Assembly: GCA_017522185.1 (NCBI GenBank) | Contig: JAFWZZ010000023.1 | Location: 1-43,929 of the forward strand | DNA from: Bacillota bacterium | GTDB lineage: Bacteria > Bacillota > Clostridia > Peptostreptococcales > Anaerovoracaceae | Reading direction: 5' to 3' | Length of the DNA: 43,929 bases | Shown: positions 1 through 8,276 of the stretch, in pieces | How positions within the stretch are numbered: the stretch's first letter is position 1 | How the letters are laid out: each line of letters opens with the position of its first letter | Notes under the pieces: generated by a model | What the model was told of the DNA's origin: nothing | Seen by the model: the letters and a program-made list of their open reading frames with translations, nothing else | Databases searched by the model: none | Position numbers and translations under genes: made by a program

Positions 1-140
1 AAATGTGCATGCCTGGCGACAACGTAACAATGACAATCGAACTGATCACACCAATCGCTATCGAAGAAGGTCTGAGATTCGCGATCAGAGAAGGTGGCAG
101 AACAGTAGGTTCCGGCGTTGTTTCCGAAATCATCGAATAA
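1..140 (+). CDS. tuf: Elongation factor Tu, C-terminal end (partial)
   Basis: This is the last 46 codons of EF-Tu, the GTPase that brings aminoacyl-tRNA to the ribosome. The 5' part lies outside the window. The frame starting at position 3 reads [19 protein letters not shown], then [20 protein letters not shown] and a terminal SEIIE, which is the conserved C-terminal beta-barrel (domain 3) of EF-Tu. The stop is TAA at 138-140 and a strong terminator follows. In many Firmicutes tuf ends the str operon and lies directly before the S10 operon. Here about 17 kb of other genes separate it from rpsJ. Identification is secure despite the truncation. Confidence 0.95.
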   Translation, partial: MCMPGDNVTMTIELITPIAIEEGLRFAIREGGRTVGSGVVSEIIE

Positions 141-166
141 TTGGGAGACCTAACCCAAACAATATA

Positions 167-197
167 GAAAGGACACATATGTGTCCTTTCTTTTTTT
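167..197 (+). terminator. Intrinsic terminator after tuf
   Basis: A perfect inverted repeat, GAAAGGACAC-ATAT-GTGTCCTTTC (167-190), is followed by seven T residues. It lies 26 nt after the tuf stop, so the str-type operon ends here and the next genes are transcribed separately. Confidence 0.9.
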
Positions 198-255
198 GTA
201 TAAATTTAAGAATATATGCAAAACGATGGAAGAACAAAAAATCTGCTCAATGAAT

Positions 256-299
256 AACAAACACTATATTGTGCTAAATAAACATAAAAAGTGTTTGTT
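256..299. repeat. 10-bp inverted repeat upstream of the amino-acid transporter
   Basis: Arms AACAAACACT (256-265) and AGTGTTTGTT (290-299) are perfect complements separated by 24 nt. The element lies in an AT-rich intergenic stretch 46 nt upstream of the -35 box of the downstream promoter. It has no U-tract, so it is not a terminator. An operator or a chance hairpin are both possible. Confidence 0.4.
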
Positions 300-344
300 T
301 ATATATAAAATTGGATATATATACAAAAAAGTTGGGGAAAGGGG

Positions 345-373
345 TTGCATCCTGATTCTTATGGATGTATACT
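345..373 (+). promoter_or_regulatory. Sigma-A-type promoter for the amino-acid ABC operon
   Basis: TTGCAT (345-350), 17-bp spacer, TATACT (368-373), 44 nt before the lipoprotein start codon. The same two hexamers with the same spacing form the promoter of the S10 operon at 17203-17231. The spacer contains a short dyad (CATCC...GGATG). Confidence 0.7.
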
Positions 374-417
374 ATATCACGTAAATGAAATAATATACAT
401 CGAAAGGAATTGACATC

Positions 418-1239
418 ATGAAAAAGACATTAAAGAAATTGACAACAATTACACTGATTTTGGTTATGGCGCTGGTTGCACTGTCTGGCTGCGGCAACGA
501 GCCTGCAGGAAATGAAGAGAAAACAACTTTAATCTTAGGCACTTCCGCGGATTATGCACCGTTTGAGTTTATGTATCCGGATGAAAATGGAGAAATGGTG
601 TACGGAGGCATAGATATCTATATTGCACAGTATATAGCAGACTATATGGGATTGGAGTTACAGATCGAAAACATGTCCTTCAACAACTTGCTGACTTCTC
701 TAGATAAGGGACAGTTCGATCTGGTCCTGGCGGATATTGAGGCAACTCCTGAAAGAAAGGAAATGGCAGATTTTTCAGATCCATATCTGTCTGAGCTAGC
801 ACCGCAGTTTCTGGTAAAGGCAGAAAATGCAGATCAGTATCAATCTTATGCAGATTTTGAAGGCAAGACTATTGCAGCACAGACTGCAACAACGAAGCTG
901 GATATTGTTAATGAAATTCCAAATGTTAATGCGGTAGCATTACAAAGCGTACTGGATATGATTAAGGAAGTCAGCTACGATAAGGTAGATGCGATTCTGG
1001 TAGATGCATCTGTTGCACAGCAGTATCAGGAGTCGAATGAAGATTTGGTGGCGCTGAGCTTTGATGAGCTGGGAACATCTGCTGATGCAAGCATCGCAGT
1101 ACAAAAGGGCGATCCAAAGAACTTACTGCCGCAAATTAACGAAGCAATCGCTAAGATGAAAGAAGAAAACAAAATTGAAGAATTCAAGACACAGGCCGCT
1201 GAATTTGCAGATGTATGGCAGGAAGTTTCTGCTGAATAA
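418..1239 (+). CDS. Amino-acid ABC transporter substrate-binding lipoprotein
   Basis: Extracellular solute-binding protein (family 3) that captures a polar amino acid and delivers it to the permease encoded next. The N-terminus has Lys residues, a hydrophobic stretch and a lipobox LSGC with the lipid-carrying Cys at residue 25, so it is anchored to the outer face of the membrane. After the linker come the family features: ADYAPFEF near residue 46, GIDIYIAQYIAD, FDLVLADIEATPERKEMADF and the hinge region with Gln-Thr-Ala-Thr-Thr. At 273 residues it is normal for the family. The start is fixed by GAAAGGAATTG upstream. It is the first gene of a three-gene operon with permease and ATPase. The substrate cannot be told from sequence; arginine, glutamine, cystine or a related amino acid are candidates. 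Confidence 0.9.
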   Translation: MKKTLKKLTTITLILVMALVALSGCGNEPAGNEEKTTLILGTSADYAPFEFMYPDENGEMVYGGIDIYIAQYIADYMGLELQIENMSFNNLLTSLDKGQFDLVLADIEATPERKEMADFSDPYLSELAPQFLVKAENADQYQSYADFEGKTIAAQTATTKLDIVNEIPNVNAVALQSVLDMIKEVSYDKVDAILVDASVAQQYQESNEDLVALSFDELGTSADASIAVQKGDPKNLLPQINEAIAKMKEENKIEEFKTQAAEFADVWQEVSAE

Positions 1240-1288
1240 TAAAATAAGACAATAAAATAAATGATTTGATTAGAAAGGTATACGATCT

Positions 1289-2029
1289 ATGTTTTGGGAA
1301 TGGTGGCAAAGCTTGTTTGTGGATATGACCGCATCAAGTTTCTTCAACTTTAGCTTCTTACCAAAGTATGGAGAGGCAGTCATTCAGGGTGTAGTATACA
1401 CCCTGATTCTTTCTGTAGTATCTGTACTTATGGCTGTATTGCCGGCATTTTTGCTGGCGACTATGCGTTTAAGCAAGAATAACATCATACGCAGTATCTC
1501 TGGAGCTTATATTGCAGTATTTCGTTCTACACCGCTACTGGTTCAGTTAATGCTGATTTATTATGGGGTGTTTTCCTGGATTCCAGTTCCGAATTTCCTG
1601 ATTTTGGGATTTATCGATGCTAGTCGATTTATCCCAGGTGTGGTGGCGTTGTCTTTGAACAGCTCCGCTTATGTAGCTGAAATCTTCCGTGCAGGTATTC
1701 TGGCTGTTGACCATGGTCAGATGGAAGCAGCAAGATCTCTTGGCCTCTCCCAAGGCCAGGCAATGAAACTTGTGATCCTTCCACAGGCAATTAAGAATGT
1801 ATTGCCTGCCCTGGCAAATGAGATGATTACGATGATAAAAGAAAGCTCTGTTTGTATGGTGCTGGGTATGTCGGAAATTATGTTTACAGCACAGACGATT
1901 GCTGGCAGTACGATGATTTCCATCGGACCTTACATGATAGCAGCATTTATTTACTTCCTGATTACATATCCTACATCAAAAGTCATCGAAAATGTTGAAA
2001 GGAGAATGCGTCGTGGAGACAAGAACTGA
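1289..2029 (+). CDS. Amino-acid ABC transporter permease (HisMQ family)
   Basis: Integral membrane subunit of the polar amino-acid importer. At 246 residues it has a periplasm-facing N-terminal segment and about five membrane spans starting at [17 protein letters not shown]. The EAA loop that contacts the ATPase is clear: [20 protein letters not shown], near residues 152-171. [16 protein letters not shown] is also typical of this family. The start has AGAAAGGT upstream. The end overlaps the ATPase gene that follows, which suggests translational coupling. The substrate is unknown. Confidence 0.9.
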   Translation: MFWEWWQSLFVDMTASSFFNFSFLPKYGEAVIQGVVYTLILSVVSVLMAVLPAFLLATMRLSKNNIIRSISGAYIAVFRSTPLLVQLMLIYYGVFSWIPVPNFLILGFIDASRFIPGVVALSLNSSAYVAEIFRAGILAVDHGQMEAARSLGLSQGQAMKLVILPQAIKNVLPALANEMITMIKESSVCMVLGMSEIMFTAQTIAGSTMISIGPYMIAAFIYFLITYPTSKVIENVERRMRRGDKN

Positions 2030-2762
2030 TTATATCATTCAGGTGAAAGACTTAGTTAAAACTTATAATCATGGTGCGGTTGTTGCATTAAATCACTGTA
2101 GTCTGGATGTAAAGAAGGGACAGGTTATCGCGATAATCGGTCCTTCCGGCTCTGGAAAATCTACCATGCTGCGCAGTTTAAATCTGTTAGAGGAACCAAC
2201 CTCCGGCGAAATTTACTTTAACGATGTGGAATTGACATCCAAAAAAATTGATTTAAATCTTCACCGTCAGAAGATGGGCATGGTGTTCCAGCATTTTAAT
2301 TTGTTTCCGCATAAGACCGTGCTTGAAAATATCACACTGGCACCGGTTACATTAAAAATACAAACGGAGGAAGAAGCAAAGGGCGTGGCACTGCAGCTGT
2401 TAGACCGTGTAGGTCTTCTGGATAAGGCAGATGAATATCCCAACATGTTGTCAGGTGGACAGAAACAGCGTATCGCCATTGTGCGTGCACTGGCTATGGA
2501 ACCTGAAGTGATGCTTTTTGATGAACCAACTTCTGCATTGGACCCGGAAATGGTAGGGGAAGTTTTGGATGTTATGAAAGAATTGGCACAAGAAGGCATG
2601 ACTATGATTGTCGTAACGCATGAAATGGGTTTTGCGAGAGAAGTTGCGGATGAAATTATTTTTATGGCAGACGGGGAAATTGTAGAAAGAGGAATGGCGG
2701 AAGATATTTTCGCTCATCCAAAGATGCAAAGAACAAAGAACTTTATAGACAAGGTTCTGTAA
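2013..2762 (+). CDS. Amino-acid ABC transporter ATP-binding protein
   Basis: Cytoplasmic ATPase of the same importer (GlnQ/ArtP-like). It shows Walker [11 protein letters not shown]-loop [10 protein letters not shown], signature LSGGQKQR, Walker B VMLFDEP with [10 protein letters not shown], and the switch His in [10 protein letters not shown] prefer the GTG start at 2013 because GAAAGGAG (1997-2004) sits 8 nt before it. An ATG at 1992 is in frame but overlaps that ribosome-binding site. With the GTG start the gene overlaps the permease by 17 nt. A terminator follows. Confidence 0.9.
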   Translation: METRTDYIIQVKDLVKTYNHGAVVALNHCSLDVKKGQVIAIIGPSGSGKSTMLRSLNLLEEPTSGEIYFNDVELTSKKIDLNLHRQKMGMVFQHFNLFPHKTVLENITLAPVTLKIQTEEEAKGVALQLLDRVGLLDKADEYPNMLSGGQKQRIAIVRALAMEPEVMLFDEPTSALDPEMVGEVLDVMKELAQEGMTMIVVTHEMGFAREVADEIIFMADGEIVERGMAEDIFAHPKMQRTKNFIDKVL

Positions 2763-2794
2763 CATTTGTTCCACAATGGAAAGAAAAGAGAAGG

Positions 2795-2819
2795 AAGAGC
2801 ACCAGGGTGGTGCTCTTTT
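2795..2819 (+). terminator. Intrinsic terminator after the amino-acid transporter
   Basis: Stem AAGAGCACCA / TGGTGCTCTT with a GGG loop, continuing into TT. The T-run is short but the 10-bp stem is perfect. It lies 33 nt after the ATPase stop. Confidence 0.8.
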
Positions 2820-2858
2820 GCTGCAATTTGTTTCGAATGTCAAAAGAACTGAATTCCG

Positions 2859-2887
2859 TTGAAATTACGCCGAAAAAGTGGTAAAAT
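2859..2887 (+). promoter_or_regulatory. Promoter of the ECF module
   Basis: TTGAAA (2859-2864), 17-bp spacer, TAAAAT (2882-2887), 35 nt before ecfA1. It follows the previous terminator directly, so the ecf genes form a separate transcription unit. Confidence 0.6.
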
Positions 2888-2922
2888 AAATAGTTAGCGA
2901 AGAAACTATCTTAGGAGAGATT

Positions 2923-3762
2923 ATGAAAAATATCATTCGAATTGAGAATTTGATCTTTGAATACAGCCACTTGGAAGAGGAACCGGCAATCCGTGCGGTA
3001 GATAACGTATCCCTCAACATCGAGACGGGAAGCTTTACCGCAATCATCGGAAAGAACGGTTCCGGAAAATCCACATTGGCGAAGAACCTGAACGGCCTGC
3101 TGCTGCCAAGCGGCGGCACTGTTTACGTGAAGCAGTGGGACACCAGGGACGACGCCCATATCTGGGACGTGAGACAGACTGCGGGTATGGTGTTTCAGAA
3201 CCCGGACAACCAGCTGGTATCTTCTATCGTAGAAGACGATGTGGCCTTTGGTCCTGAGAACCTGGGCATCGAGCCGAAGGAAATCCGGGAAAGAGTGGAC
3301 AAGGCTTTGGCCGATGTCAACATGGGGAAGTATAAGAAGAAAGCTCCCCACCTTTTGTCCGGAGGTCAGAAACAGCGGATTGCCATTGCCGGTGTTGTGG
3401 CGATGAAACCGGAGTGCATCATCTTTGATGAACCGACCGCCATGCTGGATCCGAAGGGCCGTGAGGAAATCATGTCCATCATCGATGAACTTCACAGGGA
3501 AGGTATCACCGTGGTGCTGATTACCCACTTCATGGAAGAGGCGGTGCGTGCAGACCGTATTATCATCATGGATGATGCCAAGGTGCTGCTGGATGGAACG
3601 CCGGAAGAAGTCTTTGCACAGGAAGAAACCCTGCGCGAAGCGAATCTGGAGATTCCAATGGCGGCAAGCCTGGCGCATAAACTGCGCAAAAGAGGCATCA
3701 AGGTGCCGGAAGACGTTATTACTGTAGAAAGATTGGTAGAATTCGTATGTCAATACAAGTAA
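2923..3762 (+). CDS. ecfA1: ECF transporter ATPase EcfA1
   Basis: First of the two cytoplasmic ATPases that energize vitamin uptake through group II energy-coupling-factor transporters, where one A1-A2-T module serves many S components. Walker A GKNGSGKST is at residues 43-51, Q-loop VFQNPDNQLV near 90-99, signature LSGGQKQR at 145-152, Walker B IIFDEP at 166-171 and the switch His in LITHFMEEA. The EDDVAFGPENLG segment is typical of EcfA proteins. Length 279 is normal. AGGAGAG precedes the ATG. The gene overlaps ecfA2 by 16 nt. In many Firmicutes this trio directly follows rplQ; here it lies upstream of the ribosomal operon instead. Confidence 0.93.
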   Translation: MKNIIRIENLIFEYSHLEEEPAIRAVDNVSLNIETGSFTAIIGKNGSGKSTLAKNLNGLLLPSGGTVYVKQWDTRDDAHIWDVRQTAGMVFQNPDNQLVSSIVEDDVAFGPENLGIEPKEIRERVDKALADVNMGKYKKKAPHLLSGGQKQRIAIAGVVAMKPECIIFDEPTAMLDPKGREEIMSIIDELHREGITVVLITHFMEEAVRADRIIIMDDAKVLLDGTPEEVFAQEETLREANLEIPMAASLAHKLRKRGIKVPEDVITVERLVEFVCQYK

Positions 3763-4613
3763 GAAACTTATCACATATTTATTCCAAAGGGATGCCGGAC
3801 GAGCAGCTGGCGCTGGACAATATCAATTTTGATATTTACGATGGCGAGATTGTAGGGATTATCGGACACACCGGATCCGGCAAGTCCACCCTGCTGCAAC
3901 ACCTGAACGGATTGCTGAGACCGCACAGCGGCACGATCTGTATTGGGGACACAGACATTACCGCACCGGGCGTCCTGATGAAAGACATCCGCAGACGGGT
4001 GGGTCTGGTGTTCCAGTATCCGGAGTATCAGCTTTTCGAAGAGACTGTTGCAAAGGATGTGGCTTTCGGCCCGAAGAACCTGGGACTGTCTGATGAGGAA
4101 GTGGAAGACCGGGTAAAGGAAGCCATCGGCCTGGTTGGTCTGGACTATGAGAAGATCAAAGACCGCTCTCCTTTCGAGCTGTCCGGCGGACAGAAGCGCC
4201 GCGTTGCTATCGCAGGCGTTCTGGCCATGAAGCCACAGGTGCTGGTGTTGGACGAGCCGACGGCCGGATTGGATCCTGGCGCGCATAAGGAAATCCTGGC
4301 GATGATTCAGGAAGTCCATAAGGCGCAGAACAACATTATCATCTTTGTTTCCCACAATATGGGAGACATCGCGGATCTGTCCGACAAGGTGATGGTGATG
4401 AACGACGGAAAACTGATGATGGTGGGCACACCGGAAGAGGTCTTTGGCCAAAAAGAAAGACTGGCGGAAATCGGATTATCTGTACCGCCGGTAACAGAGC
4501 TGATGCATGCCCTGAAGGATGCAGGTGTACCTGTGAAAGAGAACATCCTGAACCTGAAGGATGCAGAAGCAGAAATCTATCAATATTTGCAGAGGAAAAT
4601 ACTTCATGATTAG
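3747..4613 (+). CDS. ecfA2: ECF transporter ATPase EcfA2
   Basis: Second ATPase of the ECF module, which pairs with EcfA1 to form the nucleotide-binding dimer under EcfT. Walker A GHTGSGKST is at residues 40-48. Also visible are Q-loop VFQYPEYQLF, the KDVAFGPKNLGLS segment, signature LSGGQKRR, Walker B VLVLDEPTAGLDP and the switch His in FVSHNMGD. It begins inside the end of ecfA1 and its last 8 nt (ATGATTAG) overlap the start of ecfT, so all three genes look translationally coupled. The assignment as A2 rests on order and on the QLFEETV motif. Confidence 0.92.
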   Translation: MSIQVRNLSHIYSKGMPDEQLALDNINFDIYDGEIVGIIGHTGSGKSTLLQHLNGLLRPHSGTICIGDTDITAPGVLMKDIRRRVGLVFQYPEYQLFEETVAKDVAFGPKNLGLSDEEVEDRVKEAIGLVGLDYEKIKDRSPFELSGGQKRRVAIAGVLAMKPQVLVLDEPTAGLDPGAHKEILAMIQEVHKAQNNIIIFVSHNMGDIADLSDKVMVMNDGKLMMVGTPEEVFGQKERLAEIGLSVPPVTELMHALKDAGVPVKENILNLKDAEAEIYQYLQRKILHD

Positions 4614-5418
4614 AGATATTACGTTAGGACAATATTATGCGGGCGAATCCCTGATCCACAGACTGGATCCGAGGGTGAAGATTATCGCTACACTGCTGTT
4701 CATCGTGGAACTGTTTATTGTGAACAACTTTATCGGTTTTGCGGTCTGTGCGGCGGCGCTGGCGGTTTATGTAAAGGTATCAAAGGTTCCCCTCAGCTTT
4801 ATCCTGAGAGGGCTGAAACCGATCCTGCTGATTATCATCTTCACCTTCTGCCTGAACATCTTTATGATTGACGGCAGAATCATTTGGCAGCTGGGATTCC
4901 TGAAGATTACCGTGGAGGGTCTTTTGACAGCGGTGTTCATGGGCATCAGACTGGTGCTGCTGATCATCGGGTCCTCGCTGCTGACCCTGACCACAAAACC
5001 GATCAGCCTGACGGACGGCATCGAGCGTCTGCTTGGACCCCTGGCACGTATCGGCGTGCCGACTCACGAAATCGCCATGATGATGTCCATCGCCCTGCGT
5101 TTCATTCCGACGCTGCTGGAGGAGACGGACAAAATCATGAAAGCACAGCAGGCGAGAGGCGCGGATTTCGAAAGCGGCAATCTGTTGGCGAGAGCAAAAT
5201 CCCTGATTCCGATTCTGGTGCCGCTCTTTGTGAGTGCATTCCGCATTGCCCAGGATCTGGCTATGGCCATGGAAGCGAGATGCTACCGCGGCGGCAAGGG
5301 CAGAACCAGAATGCATGAGATGCGGTTCCGTGGCAATGATTACGCTGCCCTGATGATTCTGGTGCTGTTTTTGGGCGTGACCATCTTCATGAGGATGCAG
5401 CTTCCAAGCGTATTATAA
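4606..5418 (+). CDS. ecfT: ECF transporter transmembrane coupling protein EcfT
   Basis: Membrane scaffold that links the two ATPases to an interchangeable S component. It has several strongly hydrophobic spans. The coupling helices carry the family Ala-Arg-Gly motifs: QQARGADF near residue 170 and AMEARCYRGGKGRTRM near residue 215. I chose ATG 4606, which has AGAGGA 9 nt upstream; a longer in-frame start at 4561 would overlap ecfA2 by over 50 nt. The product is 270 residues. No S component lies in this operon, as expected for a shared module. One candidate partner is at 36463. Confidence 0.92.
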   Translation: MIRDITLGQYYAGESLIHRLDPRVKIIATLLFIVELFIVNNFIGFAVCAAALAVYVKVSKVPLSFILRGLKPILLIIIFTFCLNIFMIDGRIIWQLGFLKITVEGLLTAVFMGIRLVLLIIGSSLLTLTTKPISLTDGIERLLGPLARIGVPTHEIAMMMSIALRFIPTLLEETDKIMKAQQARGADFESGNLLARAKSLIPILVPLFVSAFRIAQDLAMAMEARCYRGGKGRTRMHEMRFRGNDYAALMILVLFLGVTIFMRMQLPSVL

Positions 5419-5446
5419 GTGGGAAATAACAGAAGGACGAGAAAGC

Positions 5447-6085
5447 ATGAGACAGAGAAAAATTAAAGATATAGAGGAAAAGCTGGAGCATTTCACCCAG
5501 TATATGGTGGAAGTTCCGGAAGAACAGAAGGGAAAATGGAAGGAATTCTTCGGCAATGACCATCCAATTTACCTGGAAATCGGATGTGGCAAGGGCCAGT
5601 TCATTACGGAACATGCCAGACGCAATCCGGACTGCAACTACATCGCCATCGAGGGACAGGACAGCGTCATCTGGCGTGCACTGCAGAAGGTGGAAAGAAT
5701 GGAGCTGACGAACCTGTGCTTCATCAAAAAATACATCGATGACATCCGTGACTTCTTTGATGACGGAGAACTGGAGGGGCTTTATCTCAACTTCAGCGAC
5801 CCTTGGCCGAAGGAACGCCACGCAAAGAGAAGACTGACTTACCACAAGAAGCTGAGACAGTATGCACAGATTGTGAAGGCAGACGGCCATATTGAGTTCA
5901 AGACCGACAATGACGGCCTGTTCGAGTTTACGCTGGAACAGATTGCAGAGGCGGAGATGACGATTCTCGAGATGAGCAGGGATCTGCATAACAGCCCTTA
6001 TGCAGAGAAGAATATTCCAACAGAATACGAAGATAAATTCTCCCAGAAAGGGAAGAATATCAACTATGTAAGCATGAAAGCCTGA
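5447..6085 (+). CDS. trmB: tRNA (guanine-N7-)-methyltransferase TrmB
   Basis: SAM-dependent enzyme that methylates G46 in the variable loop of tRNAs. The SAM-binding motif is LEIGCGKGQFITEHA (residues 44-58). The family signature FSDPWPKERHAKRRLTY follows near residues 111-127, and IEFKTDN...FEFTLE near 145. Length 212 matches the family. It begins 28 nt after ecfT with no visible promoter between, so it is probably co-transcribed with the ECF genes. Its stop codon is inside the stem of the following terminator. Confidence 0.95.
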   Translation: MRQRKIKDIEEKLEHFTQYMVEVPEEQKGKWKEFFGNDHPIYLEIGCGKGQFITEHARRNPDCNYIAIEGQDSVIWRALQKVERMELTNLCFIKKYIDDIRDFFDDGELEGLYLNFSDPWPKERHAKRRLTYHKKLRQYAQIVKADGHIEFKTDNDGLFEFTLEQIAEAEMTILEMSRDLHNSPYAEKNIPTEYEDKFSQKGKNINYVSMKA

Positions 6086-6109
6086 TATGGAATCTCCATA
6101 CAGGCTTTT
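6077..6109 (+). terminator. Terminator after trmB (convergent region)
   Basis: AAAGCCTG pairs with CAGGCTTT and an inner TATGG pairs with CCATA, followed by TTTT. The stem includes the trmB stop codon. The A-run on the left means it could also stop transcription from the minus-strand gene that ends at 6129. Confidence 0.75.
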
Positions 6110-6128
6110 CCTGTTTTGTATTAGACAA

Positions 6129-6842
6129 TTACTCGAAGGCAATATAGTCTGCCGGATTGCAGCGTGTGCCATCTTTACAGAGCTCGAAGTGTAAGTGGGC
6201 AGGCTCCATGGATTCGTAAAGTGCCGTTTTACCGATGGTACTGATCTGCTGGCCGCGGGAGACAACATCCCCTTTTTCTACGAGCGCCTTGGTCTCCAGG
6301 CAGGCGTATTTGGAAACGAGGTTGTCATCATGGGTGATTTCAATGGTAATGCCGTAGGCATCATCTTCATAGACGGCTGTCACGGTACCGTCTGCGATGG
6401 CATTGACACCGCTGCCGGAAGGCGCTTCCAGATCGATACCCGGATGTGTCATGTACTGATCGAGGGTCTGGTTATAGATGACCATATCCATGGAGTAGGC
6501 TTTGAGGACGGATGCGGTCTGCAGGCTGATAGGCGGCAGATAAGAAGGCGCAGCGGCCTGTCCCTCGGCGCTGTCTACGACAGGAACCGGTTCGGAAACC
6601 GGAAGGTCGGCAGCCTGCTGTTGTTTTTCCCTGTCTTCGGCCGGGGCAGCTTCTTTTTCTTCCTTGTCATCGGATGGTTCTGTCGCGATCTTCTGACCCG
6701 CCGGCAGATTCTTTGCGCTTTCATTGATCTTGTCTATGCTGGCCTGGATGGTAAAAATCGATGTCAGTGCGATGAGACAAAAACAGAGCACGATGGTTGC
6801 GGTGACACGGTCTTTGCTTCTTTTGTTTTTTGCATGGCGCAT
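6129..6842 (-). CDS. M23/LytM-domain membrane protein, SpoIIQ-like
   Basis: The protein has a short basic N-terminus, one membrane span (VTATIVLCFCLIALTSIFTI), an acidic/proline-rich linker and a C-terminal LytM domain. HPGIDLEAPSGSGVNAIADG gives the first zinc ligands (His and Asp) and AHLHFEL gives the HxH pair, so the metal site looks complete. The segment VLKAYSMDMVIYNQTLDQY before the domain resembles SpoIIQ, the forespore protein that forms the channel with SpoIIIAH during engulfment. Clostridial SpoIIQ keeps the catalytic ligands whereas Bacillus SpoIIQ has lost them. Start is ATG at 6842, with AGGAGG 8 nt upstream; an upstream GTG overlaps that site. A general cell-wall endopeptidase remains possible. 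Confidence 0.75.
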   Translation of the reverse strand: MRHAKNKRSKDRVTATIVLCFCLIALTSIFTIQASIDKINESAKNLPAGQKIATEPSDDKEEKEAAPAEDREKQQQAADLPVSEPVPVVDSAEGQAAAPSYLPPISLQTASVLKAYSMDMVIYNQTLDQYMTHPGIDLEAPSGSGVNAIADGTVTAVYEDDAYGITIEITHDDNLVSKYACLETKALVEKGDVVSRGQQISTIGKTALYESMEPAHLHFELCKDGTRCNPADYIAFE

Positions 6843-6861
6843 GGTATTCACCTCCTGGGTA

Positions 6862-6891
6862 TATTATCGACGGAAGGGCGCGGGTTCATAC
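6862..6891 (-). promoter_or_regulatory. Possible forespore-type (sigma-F/G-like) promoter
   Basis: On the minus strand GTATG, 15-nt spacer, GTCGATAATA resembles the sigma-F consensus (GYATA-N15-GGNNANANT). It lies upstream of the SpoIIQ-like gene. A start site 6-7 nt downstream would leave a leader of only about 14 nt, right at the ribosome-binding site, which weakens the call. Confidence 0.25.
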
Positions 6892-6901
6892 AAAGAATGT
6901 C

Positions 6902-6930
6902 TTGTAAAATACAGGAGTTCGTGATAATAT
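6902..6930 (+). promoter_or_regulatory. Promoter of the aminotransferase gene
   Basis: TTGTAA (6902-6907), 17-bp spacer, TAATAT (6925-6930), 40 nt before the ATG. A TATGAT at 6935-6940 is an alternative -10. Confidence 0.45.
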
Positions 6931-6970
6931 TTTGTATGATTAAGCATAAATTTGCATTTGGAGGTATAAA

Positions 6971-8206
6971 ATGGCTGAATTGATTATGGCGGCACAGAAT
7001 GGAAGAGTCATTCCGAAGGAAGATAAGATTTTCGGAATTAGCCGTAGAGCAAACGAAATGATCGCAGAGAAAGGTGCCGATGCAGTAACCAACGCAACCA
7101 TTGGTGCATTATTAGACGATAATGGAAAGCTGATTGTTTTGACATCAGTAGACGATACATTTGGAAAGCTGAAGCCGGAAGAATATGCCAGCTATGCTCC
7201 AATCGGCGGCACACCGGCGTTTAAGAAGGCGGTAATCAAAGCCGCTCTGGGAAAGTTTGCATCAAAGAGATTCGTGGAAGCGGTTGCGACACCTGGCGGA
7301 ACAGGCTCCATACGTAACGTGATTTCCAACTATTCCTGCTTCGGGGACAAGGTCCTGACCAGCGACTGGTTCTGGGCACCGTACAAGACCATCGCAGGGG
7401 AAATCGGCAGAGGACTGGCGACTTTCGAACTGTTTAACGAAGAAAGAAAGTTCAACATCGGCGACTTTGCGGAAAAAGTAAACGCGCTGCTGACGGTACA
7501 GGAGAGACTGGTGATTCTGCTGAACACACCGGCACACAATCCGACCGGTTATGCGCTGACACTGGAAGACTGGCAGGGCGTTGCTGACGTGCTGAAGGCG
7601 GTACCTGCGGAAAAGAAAGTTGCCCTGTTTATCGACGCGGCATACATCGACTTTGCGGGAGATGAAGATGAATACAGAGAATTCCTGCCGATTGTGGAAA
7701 CACTGCCGGCAAACGTATTACCTGTGATTGGCTACAGTACATCCAAGACCTTTACTCTGTACGGCGCGAGATGCGGTGCGGCAATCTGCCTGGCACCGAG
7801 CGCAGAAATCGCAGAAGAATTCAAGGTGTGCCTGGAGTTCTCTTCCAGAGGTACATGGTCTAACTGTGCCAAGGCGGGACAGAGCATCATCGCTAACATC
7901 TTTGCAGATGAGGCGCTGCTGGCAAAGGTAACCGAAGAGAGAAAAGAAATCAGAGACATGCTGCTGCGCAGAGGCAGAGCGTTTGAAGAGGAAGCGGCGA
8001 AGGCAGGCCTGGAAATCGTGCCTTTCGATGCGGGATTCTTCGCATCCGTGCCTTGCGACAACCCGGAAGAAATCTGCGGGAAGCTGGAACAGGAAGGCAT
8101 CTTCCTGGTACCGCTGGCAAAGGGTATCCGTGTGTCCGTGGCATCTATTTCTGAAGAAAGATGCAGAATGATTCCGGCAAGAATCGTGGCTGCAATGAAC
8201 GCGTAA
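6971..8206 (+). CDS. PLP-dependent aminotransferase, class I/II (aromatic/aspartate type)
   Basis: Fold-type I pyridoxal-phosphate aminotransferase of 411 residues. The N-terminus has the NATIGALLDDNGKLIVL segment, followed by YAPIGGTPAFKKAV. The cofactor site includes NTPAHNPTGY (near 185-194), IDAAYIDF (221-228) and GYSTSKTFTLYGARCG, in which Lys259 would form the Schiff base. These features are typical of aspartate/aromatic-amino-acid aminotransferases from Clostridia. GGAGGT lies 7 nt before the ATG. It is a single-gene unit with its own promoter and terminator. The amino-acid substrate cannot be determined here. Confidence 0.88.
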   Translation: MAELIMAAQNGRVIPKEDKIFGISRRANEMIAEKGADAVTNATIGALLDDNGKLIVLTSVDDTFGKLKPEEYASYAPIGGTPAFKKAVIKAALGKFASKRFVEAVATPGGTGSIRNVISNYSCFGDKVLTSDWFWAPYKTIAGEIGRGLATFELFNEERKFNIGDFAEKVNALLTVQERLVILLNTPAHNPTGYALTLEDWQGVADVLKAVPAEKKVALFIDAAYIDFAGDEDEYREFLPIVETLPANVLPVIGYSTSKTFTLYGARCGAAICLAPSAEIAEEFKVCLEFSSRGTWSNCAKAGQSIIANIFADEALLAKVTEERKEIRDMLLRRGRAFEEEAAKAGLEIVPFDAGFFASVPCDNPEEICGKLEQEGIFLVPLAKGIRVSVASISEERCRMIPARIVAAMNA

Positions 8207-8214
8207 GACGAGAC

Positions 8215-8240
8215 GCCCGCCGGTTACGGCGGGCTTTTTT
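8215..8240 (+). terminator. Terminator after the aminotransferase
   Basis: GCCCGCCG-GTTA-CGGCGGGC followed by six T residues. It is a textbook rho-independent terminator. Confidence 0.95.
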
Positions 8241-8276
8241 CAAAGAGGAAAGAAAGACGGAAGAGGAGGAAATATC

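Noticed and set aside
5-253. 82-aa frame at the left edge
   Set aside because: It is out of frame with the EF-Tu C-terminus and reads through the terminator hairpin.
2911-3774. 287-aa minus-strand frame opposite ecfA1
   Set aside because: The plus frame has all ABC ATPase motifs. The antisense frame is His/Phe-rich with no family pattern.
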